Assembly: GCA_963855995.1 (NCBI GenBank)
Contig: OY979729.1
Coordinates: 10,930,115-10,994,114 of the forward strand
DNA length: 64,000 nucleotides
DNA from: Muricea muricata
Lineage: Eukaryota > Cnidaria > Anthozoa > Malacalcyonacea > Plexauridae
Reading direction: 5' to 3'
The position numbers and the translations under genes were made by a program. A model generated the notes under the pieces. That model saw only the letters and a program-made list of their open reading frames with translations. It had not been told where the DNA came from and searched no databases. Below are positions 57,871 through 64,000 of this stretch, one piece after another. The number at the start of each line of letters is the position of its first letter. The first letter of the stretch is position 1.

Positions 57871-60133
57871 ATAATTCTTATCAAAGGTAATTGTGTTCGT
57901 TCAGGTCTCAGCAGTGATACTCTGAGGTTATAGTCAGCTAATAAATTCAAACACAAATATTTTATCCTGTCATTTTATTTTCTATATTATGTTCCTGGTA
58001 TAAAATTCTCATGCATTCTTTCTACGCAGTATTATACAAAACAATATATCCAAATATATCTACATCTATGAAACTAGCGAATGAACGTACTAACATCTTC
58101 AAGACTATTATTCTATCAAAATAATTCATATTTTCTAATAAGCTGCCAAGCAATGGTGAACTTGCGAGAATCAACACAATTCTAGCCAGTTCACAGACCT
58201 AACTCTAAAAGAGTAAGGTCTGTTAAGACTTGAAGGATCACTTGTCCTGGCCGAGAGAAGAATGCTAACTATATTCTAGGTTTACATGGCAAATGTTCGC
58301 TTCTTGTGCAATTTATAGTAGAGATATTTTACAGAAAAAATGGAAATTGAAAATTTTCTTAATGTATTATATTATAATGTTGCATAAATTAATTCTTGAA
58401 AACTTGAGATTTAATTTATGCATGGACAAAAAATCTTTCAAGTATTCACAGACCTTAATCATTCTGATTTAGGTCGGTGCACAGGCTAACACAATTCATG
58501 CAATACGAGGAATATTGCACAAATGACGTCACCCGAGGCAATATATTTAATAATTGCATTACAAGCTCGAGATTTACATGAGGTGAGAGTTGATTCGGGC
58601 CACTATCATCTCATAGAAACTGAGGGCGAGTAATCCAATTGTTTTAGTAGAATCAAATATCAGACATGACATATTCAACAAAAATATTGATTTTCAGGTA
58701 ATTTTTCAAAAAGAAATTTCAACGTAGACGCTTTGGCTATCCGAAGTCTATTTAACAATTAGTCGCCGAAGGCGAGGTGATTACAAGCCTATATTCACTG
58801 AGCCGAAGGCGAAGTGAATATAGGCTTGTAATCACCGAGCCTGAGGCGACTACTTGTTTTAGTATAAATTTCCAGCTGTTTACAAATAATAATCAACTAA
58901 ACTTTACAAAAATCAAAAAGCTAGAGTCACTGGTCAGTGACTATCACACTTCAGAGACAGTGAATCTTGACCAATCAGAATGCAGGAAAATCAATAGTCA
59001 CCTGGAAATTTATACTAACGAGGAATAGATAGCGAGCAAACTAGCCAATCAAACGAGAGCATTTGTAATAGTATACCTGTATGATTCTACCCAAGAAAAA
59101 TATTGTACTTTATGACGTCATATATATTGTGGCGTAGTTACCCCAATAGGAAAGCTGTAGATTTGACTACGTCTACAAGACTTTTATTTCTTTAAATACT
59201 ATTCTACGAGCCTTTACTCCAAAAACAGAATAACTGACATTTTGAACCGCAAAATCCTGTACTCGCAGCCGTTCTGGTTGCGTTGGTCAAATCTGAAAGC
59301 CCCCATTAATTAGGGCGGGCAGGGGGGGGGGGTCACAGTCATTTTATGTTCATATTCATCTTCTGTATAATTGTTTTGTTTTGAAATCGATCGTTCTTGC
59401 AGTCTGAACACGAATGAAAGACATATGCCTCCTCATGTAAATGAAGCCATTTCAAATCACATGATTGTTGAATGGCCAATAAAAGAAAGCCATTTCAGAT
59501 CACATGATTTGAAATTGGTTAATTTACGTGTAATCTAAAGAGGTCTTCTACCGAACATGGCTACGCCACTACGGTTACCTTCCATAGAAATTAAATTTTT
59601 TCTATTTTTTAAATCGATAATAAGTGTCACCGTTCTGGTCATTTGGCACAGCGTTTTAACGCGTTTCAGTTATCATATAACATTGCTGTAATTGTAATTA
59701 ATAATTAATTTAAATATTCATTGCGAACAGTGATTCCCTTGACGAAGCATGTGTGAGGATAATTAACCAATGATGGACTGGTAGTGCATGTTGCATGCGT
59801 TGACTACGTGATCACGAAAGATTAAATTGGAGGATGATAAGGAAATATTTAACACCAGTCTTCAGAATCCCTAAAAATCAAGATAGTTGTGTCAGCCATC
59901 ACTGTGATCAATTGAGACAAGGCCAGGTGAAAGAGATGATGAAATAGACAAAGTTGAAAGGATTATTCTTGCACTAGACTGCCATGGCCAGAAACATCAA
60001 CTTGATAAAAGCTTGTGAATAAAATGTCTTGAGAATCAACTTGTATCGAATTGGTTGACAACTTGCAGAGACACGACCCCACAAACTTGTGAGTTAAAAA
60101 AACCCATCGTGTTGAAATAAAGTCATTATTATT
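57871..60133. other. No gene seen apart from hairpins and homopolymer runs
   Basis: Holds the hairpin at 58761-58851, a G-run near 59322-59331, the duplicated phrase CATTTCAAATCACATGATT / CATTTCAGATCACATGATT (59450-59510), and a TGAAATAAAGTCATTATTATT end near 60112. A 44-codon frame from 59557 (MATPLRLPSIEIKFFLFFKS) could span a membrane but is too short to support. Confidence 0.4.
58761..58851. mobile_element. 91-bp hairpin with CGCCGAAGGCGAG ends and tip
   Basis: AGTCGCCGAAGGCGAGGTGA pairs with the inverse TCACCGAGCCTGAGGCGACT, and ATTACAAGCCTATATTCACT with its exact inverse. The tip repeats GCCGAAGGCGAAG. Confidence 0.88.
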
Positions 60134-60182
60134 CTAATCACGAAGCCCGAGCAAGCGCTGCGAACGCATTCTGATGATCAGA
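60134..60182 (-). CDS. Candidate terminal exon of the coiled-coil gene
   Basis: After an acceptor-like TTATGTATTTTAG the sequence supplies the one base needed to complete the split codon left by the preceding exon (AG + T = Ser), then 15 codons (LIIRMRSQRLLGLRD) and TAG. The intron would be 159 bp and contains a 14-base C/G run. Phase fits, but the stretch is short and the phrase around the stop looks repeat-like. The alternative is that the previous exon is terminal, because an in-frame TAA lies at its donor. Confidence 0.25.
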
Positions 60183-60341
60183 CTAAAATACATAAAACCA
60201 TGAAGGGGGGGGGGGGGGCTCTATGTTTTGTATTATAATTAATCCAAACCTTAAATCAAGTCCTAACACTGGGCCTAATCCTAGCTCTAAAAATAGCAAC
60301 AACCTCAAAGTGGTTACTCGTGTGGTATGGAGCCAGCTTAC

Positions 60342-60478
60342 CTTGAACTGAGAGTTTTATTAAGAGCTTCTAAAATTGACGGATCTTTCTCTTTGACTAA
60401 CGCGATCAAATGCTTAAGATAAACTTTATTTTGTTCGTACGCGTGTTCCTTGGCTTGTAGCTCAGTTTTTGGAGCGCC
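60342..60478 (-). CDS. Coiled-coil gene, downstream exon (137 nt)
   Basis: An acceptor CTTTTACCACAG precedes GGCGCTCC. The exon reads GAPKTELQAKEHAYEQNKVY and continues through KEKDPSILEALNKTLSS, ending TCAAG|GTAAGC. Entry is phase 0, matching the end of the previous exon, and exit leaves two bases. The peptide is charged, with hydrophobics at heptad-like spacing and then a short Pro-Ser segment, consistent with the C-terminal end of a coiled coil. If the GTAAGC donor is not used, translation stops at TAA (60338-60340) after one Arg, giving a C-terminus of NKTLSSR. Both readings should be tested with transcripts. Confidence 0.75.
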
Positions 60479-60598
60479 CTGTGGTAAAAGAGAGAGAGAG
60501 AGTTCAGTTCAGCAAGTCTTTCATGTTTCTTTAAAGTTAGTCTAGTTTAACAAGAAATTTATTTATTTCAGTTTCTTTACTGTAAAAAATGTTCTTAC

Positions 60599-60688
60599 CG
60601 ATAACGCAATTTGTTTTTTCAGTTCTTTTATTCTCAAATCCCTCTCATTGACGAGTTCCTCTAGATTTGAGACCATCACAGAAAGACT
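60599..60688 (-). CDS. Coiled-coil gene, middle exon (90 nt)
   Basis: A strong acceptor (CCTTTTTTTAG) precedes AGTCTTTCTG, and a strong donor (TCG|GTAAGAAC) follows. The 30 codons read SLSVMVSNLEELVNERDLRI then KELKKQIALS, without stops, in phase 0 at both ends. Leu, Val and Ile fall at heptad a/d spacing, which continues the coiled coil of the large exon. It is too short to be noticed as a frame alone; the evidence is the splice signals, the phase match and the coiled-coil pattern together. Confidence 0.82.
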
Positions 60689-61128
60689 CTAAAAAAAGGA
60701 AAATTAATTCAGTGTTCGTTTGCAAATAAATAGATTAGATCTTTTTTAGGGCAAATATCAACCTAAAATGATCAGGCTTTGTGACTGGACTTTTAAAAAA
60801 AGTCATCATTGTTTATGACTCGTTCTTTAGAAGACCAATTTCCACAGTTACTGTCCATCATTGTTATAACCATCCATTCACAAAGCCTGTTAGTATGGGT
60901 TGGTAGCGGCGAATTGAATAATCGGGGTTATGAACCTGTTACGACAGGTTGTTGTTGACAAAATCGTAACACAAAACTTATTATATTCTCTACATCGCTG
61001 CAAAATGTATATGAACCTCACAATAACTTTACTTGATGGACAGGTGTAAACTTCGTATTAATATTCACCAACATTAATTACAACTCATAGTCTCACAATT
61101 GCAATATATGTAGAGGGTGTGTATTACG

Positions 61129-61276
61129 CCCCTTTTACACGACCAATTTTCCTTTGTCAAATTTCATATGTGAAAGGCTTTTTGACCCTGTAACTAAGGG
61201 GTTTTTGACAAACTTACACTCAAAACACATTTGACACACGAAATTTGGCAAAGAAAATTCGGTCGCGTAAAAGGGG
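61129..61276. mobile_element. Palindromic MITE in the coiled-coil gene intron
   Basis: CCCCTTTTACACGACCAATT pairs with AATTCGGTCGCGTAAAAGGGG, and TTTGTCAAATTT pairs with AAATTTGGCAAA. Same family as 2333-2466. Confidence 0.75.
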
Positions 61277-61397
61277 ATTTACTTGCACTAACATAGAAAA
61301 AACAGTGGGGTCAGCAGGAAAAACAGGTCTTCCAGGAAACCACAGTTACTAGTAAGTTTTGGCTTTATGACTTACGTCGGATAACGGAGTAGAGACA

Positions 61398-61618
61398 CAG
61401 TATAGGGAATGGGCAGTAGGGTCACTCAAGTGAATTTTATATCTCTGAACACGTCGCGTTACGCATGTCACTGGCATTATCCCAGCTAGTCAATTGTATT
61501 TTCTGGCGAGTATGAACGCTGAAGTAACTGGCCGCAGCCAGTCAACTGCAGAAAAATGGGACACCATGTTGCGCTGCTGAGTGGCCCTTCTGTCCGTTCA
61601 TACTCTGTCTATTCTTAC
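61398..61618. mobile_element. Diverged MITE in the same intron, related to 33329-33541
   Basis: Shares with the arm MITE the words GCCAGT...CAATTG...TATTTTCTGGC, GGC(T)GCAGCCAGT and GCTGCTGAGTGGCCCTTCT, and the end TATTCTTA. The left end (TAGGGAATGGGCAGTAGGGTCACTC) is more decayed. Confidence 0.65.
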
Positions 61619-61775
61619 CACCTCGCGTGAACACCTGCCTAGACACGGGCGTGAACAGGGCGTGATACTGATCCACAACAGCAATGTAGCATAAAATATT
61701 AAGAATAGGATCTAGCACTGACCATCAGCTGTTGTTCTGCGTGCAATGTTAAGCTAGCAATAAACATTATCCTAC

Positions 61776-63455
61776 CTCATCTTTGATCATACTTTGTTTC
61801 TCCATCTCAGCAATGGTCGCTTCATGCTCCGCATCTTTATTCTTCATTTCCTCTCGCAATGTTTCCACATTACCTTCAAAACTTTGCATCTTCACACACA
61901 ATTCCTTTTTCTCTTCCTTCATGATTAAAATCTCGTACTCTCGATCAGACACGCGCTTTTGCAAATCTTTTTTTTCCACGGCATGGTTATTTTTCAACAC
62001 TTCCATCTCTGTTTCCACATCAAGTACTTGTTTTTCTTTCTCTTGTTTTTCTTTCTCCATTTCTTGCAAAGAATTTTCCATCTTTTGAGTTTCCAGTTCT
62101 AGTTCTAAAATCTCTTTCTCTTTACCCTTCAAATCCTTCTTTACCTCCACGAGTTCTTTTTTACCCTCTTCTATCCTTTCATTAAGCTTCTGCACTTCCA
62201 CTTCAAGTTCGTGCATTTTCTTGTTTTCCACTTCGAGGCTTTTACATTTCCTCTGAATTTCCTCAATTTCCTCATCCTTTTTGTCGCATTCCTCCGCACT
62301 GAGCGACAACTGCCCGCGAATATCCTCGAACACGTCCCGCGTAACCCAACCATCGACGTCGCTGAGCTTCGTGTTTGCCTCGTCAACCTCCGCCCGTAGT
62401 TCGGTATTGGCCGCCCTCAACGAGTGCAGCTCTGTCGCCATTTCCTGAACCTGGTCAGTTAGTTCATTTTTCTCCGCTTCCATTTCCTCCAATTCTCGTT
62501 CTTTCAGTCGACTCTTTCCTTCAAATGTTCTACATTTCTTTTTCAGTTCTCTGTTCTCCTCGACTAAAAGTGTGTTCTCATTTTGTAGTCCTTTGTTCTT
62601 TTCAAACACTTCACTCACTTTCGGTGGCATGACGAAGGCAGATGCGTCGCTTCCAGTTTCTTTTGGCGCGGTCTCGTCCTCAGTTCCTATAAGCGCGGTT
62701 TCAATCCCAGAGTCTCCAACTTCAGCCTCATCTGTCGCTTTTGAAACATGCATAGCTCCATTCACACCAACTTTGCTATCTGAGGGAACATCTATCGATC
62801 CCTCTACATCACCCTCCATCCCCAATCCCTTACCATCAATGCTATCCCCCACTGTACTCACACCATCCTGATTACTAGCATCAACCCCTATTTCAACGGC
62901 TTTTCCCTCAATTCTTGCCTTGCCTTGTAACCTCAATCGGTCCGATAATCGTTTCGACGACTTACGAAGTTGCTGCGAGTATTCGAATTCGCCAACATTC
63001 GTGGACGCCTCGAGATCTTCCGTCGAACTGTCGAGATTCGTTGTAGGCCCGTTGCCAATAACCGTCAAATCGTTTTCTGCGTTCAAAAAGTCAAAATTCT
63101 TGGAAATTAAAAGATTTGGCCCTTCATCTTGGTCCCCATCTATCATATCTTTCTGAGAAAGGTCAGGACACGACGAAACCAATCTTTTAGAAGCGCTTTG
63201 AATGGAATCGGGGTCATCGTCATTGACGTTAAAGTAATTATGAGAATTGTGTGGTACTACATCGTTATTTTTCTCGGTTTTTTCTGCTTCTGTGTTAGAT
63301 TTTTTCTCACGATCAACTTCAACGACATAGGCAAACTCAGTTTCCATGACGTCATTGTTTGTCGCGTCATTCGAGCCAGGAGAGTCCGCGTCTGAAGTTG
63401 ACAAACTTGACGGGGGGCTGGAGGTTCTGTCTTCTTGAACTTCGTGGCCAGGTTC
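61776..63455 (-). CDS. Coiled-coil protein, large internal exon (560 codons)
   Basis: The exon starts after TTTCTTTTTGAAG at GAACCTGGCC and ends GATGAG|GTAGGA, phase 0 at both ends, with no internal stop over 1,680 bp. No ATG lies at the 5' end, so the start codon is in an exon beyond the window. Residues 1-280 are acidic, Ser/Thr/Asp/Glu-rich and probably disordered, with one basic patch (RKSSKRLSDRLRLQGKARIE near 165-185). Residues 285-560 form a long Glu/Lys-rich coiled coil (for example NELTDQVQEMATELHSLRAA), with one break near DVDGWVTRDVFEDIRGQLSL around residue 370. I see no signal peptide, membrane segment or catalytic motif. Scaffold, centrosomal, cytoskeletal or Golgi roles are typical of this architecture, but I cannot name the family. 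Confidence 0.93.
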
Positions 63456-63640
63456 CTTCAAAAAGAAATAGTTTTATAGAAATAGTTTGCGACATTCAGT
63501 ACAAATGTCAGGGACCGCTCTAGAACGTTAATTGAGGGGGTGTATATTCATTTGTTGAGGTTCTGCCCGACTAATTTCTGTCAAGTTAAAATGAGGTTTA
63601 ATTTCAAAAGAAATTAGAGGATAGAAACTGAATCAATCTA
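63456..63640 (-). other. Upstream intron of the coiled-coil gene
   Basis: Intronic DNA upstream of the large exon. The acceptor pyrimidine tract is modest (ATTTCTTTTT). No further exon is recognised before the window edge. Confidence 0.6.
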
Positions 63641-64000
63641 GCTCTAGATCCGTCCATGACAAATGCACAGGATTTCTCCCAAATAAGGACATCTGATCGA
63701 CTGGACCTTAAGGGAAAACAGCCTAGAAAATATTTATGAAGTTAGTTTAGCTTAGGTTTCCTCCTGTAGTAACACTAGATCAATAAGAGATGATCTTTAC
63801 TGGACCTCTAGGAAGAACAGTGTAGAACTGATAGAGCTATCCAGTATAGATAAAGTTTGTTTAGTTTAGGTTTCCTCCTGTAATAACACTGGATCAATAA
63901 GAGATGATCCTTACTGGACCTCTAGGAATAACAGTTTAGAACTGATAGAGCTATCCAGTATAAATAAAGTTAGTTTAGTTTAGGTTTCCTCCTGTAGTAA
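63640..64000. repeat. 114-bp minisatellite in the intron, open at the window edge
   Basis: GTTTCCTCCTGTA recurs at 63756, 63870 and 63984, exactly 114 bases apart. Units share CAATAAGAGATGATC, TTACTGGACCTCTAGGAA and TAGAACTGATAGAGCTATCC. The first unit (from about 63640) is diverged. The array continues past 64000. Confidence 0.9.

Noticed and set aside
61783..62088. Plus-strand frames opposite the coiled-coil exon
   Set aside because: They are shadows of the minus-strand coding exon, with Ser/Phe-rich complements of Glu/Lys codons.

Overview
The window looks like nuclear DNA of an animal: it is AT-rich, gene-poor and repeat-dense, with GT-AG introns, nine perfect TTAGGG telomere-type units, a tRNA-derived SINE and many palindromic MITE-like elements. 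Several elements have GC-rich hairpin tips that I associate from memory with marine invertebrates, especially anthozoan cnidarians. That placement is inference only. I see no bacterial, organellar or viral gene set.

Layout. 1-5249: a foldback element with long inverted ends (1-1365), small MITEs and otherwise unassigned DNA. 5250-9910: a satellite of about 33 copies of a 142-bp unit. 9911-20167: non-coding DNA with a mariner-type MITE (TA target site), a MITE with a TTTAG target duplication, several foldbacks and a 1.5-kb element with arms of about 540 bp. 20168-23260: a repeat family carrying a tRNA T-arm-like motif, including three head-to-tail 487-bp units.

22635-56049: a giant inverted duplication (palindrome). 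Core arms of about 13 kb (26221-39373 and 39949-52678) face each other across a loop of about 575 bp. Mirror symmetry resumes outside (22635-24584 with 54951-56049) beyond two unrelated spacers. The core arms differ by scattered single bases and by whole-element insertions present only on the left. One matched right-arm site carries a doubled TAA that reads as a transposon excision footprint. The right spacer holds the TTAGGG tract and a 475-bp palindrome.

56050-60133: more of the same repeat family in the opposite orientation, then foldbacks and unassigned DNA. 60134-63455, minus strand: the only confident gene, with a 560-codon exon for an acidic disordered region plus a long coiled coil, then two shorter exons (90 and 137 nt) found from splice signals and phase, and a weak candidate terminal exon. 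Its 5' end lies beyond the right edge. The upstream intron contains a 114-bp minisatellite (about 63640-64000).

Apart from that gene, the open frames are short, and many use TTG starts or lie inside repeats. I list the few with gene-like features as low-confidence candidates. The palindrome is the main discovery candidate. Its chief alternative explanation is an assembly join of two haplotypes in opposite orientation.
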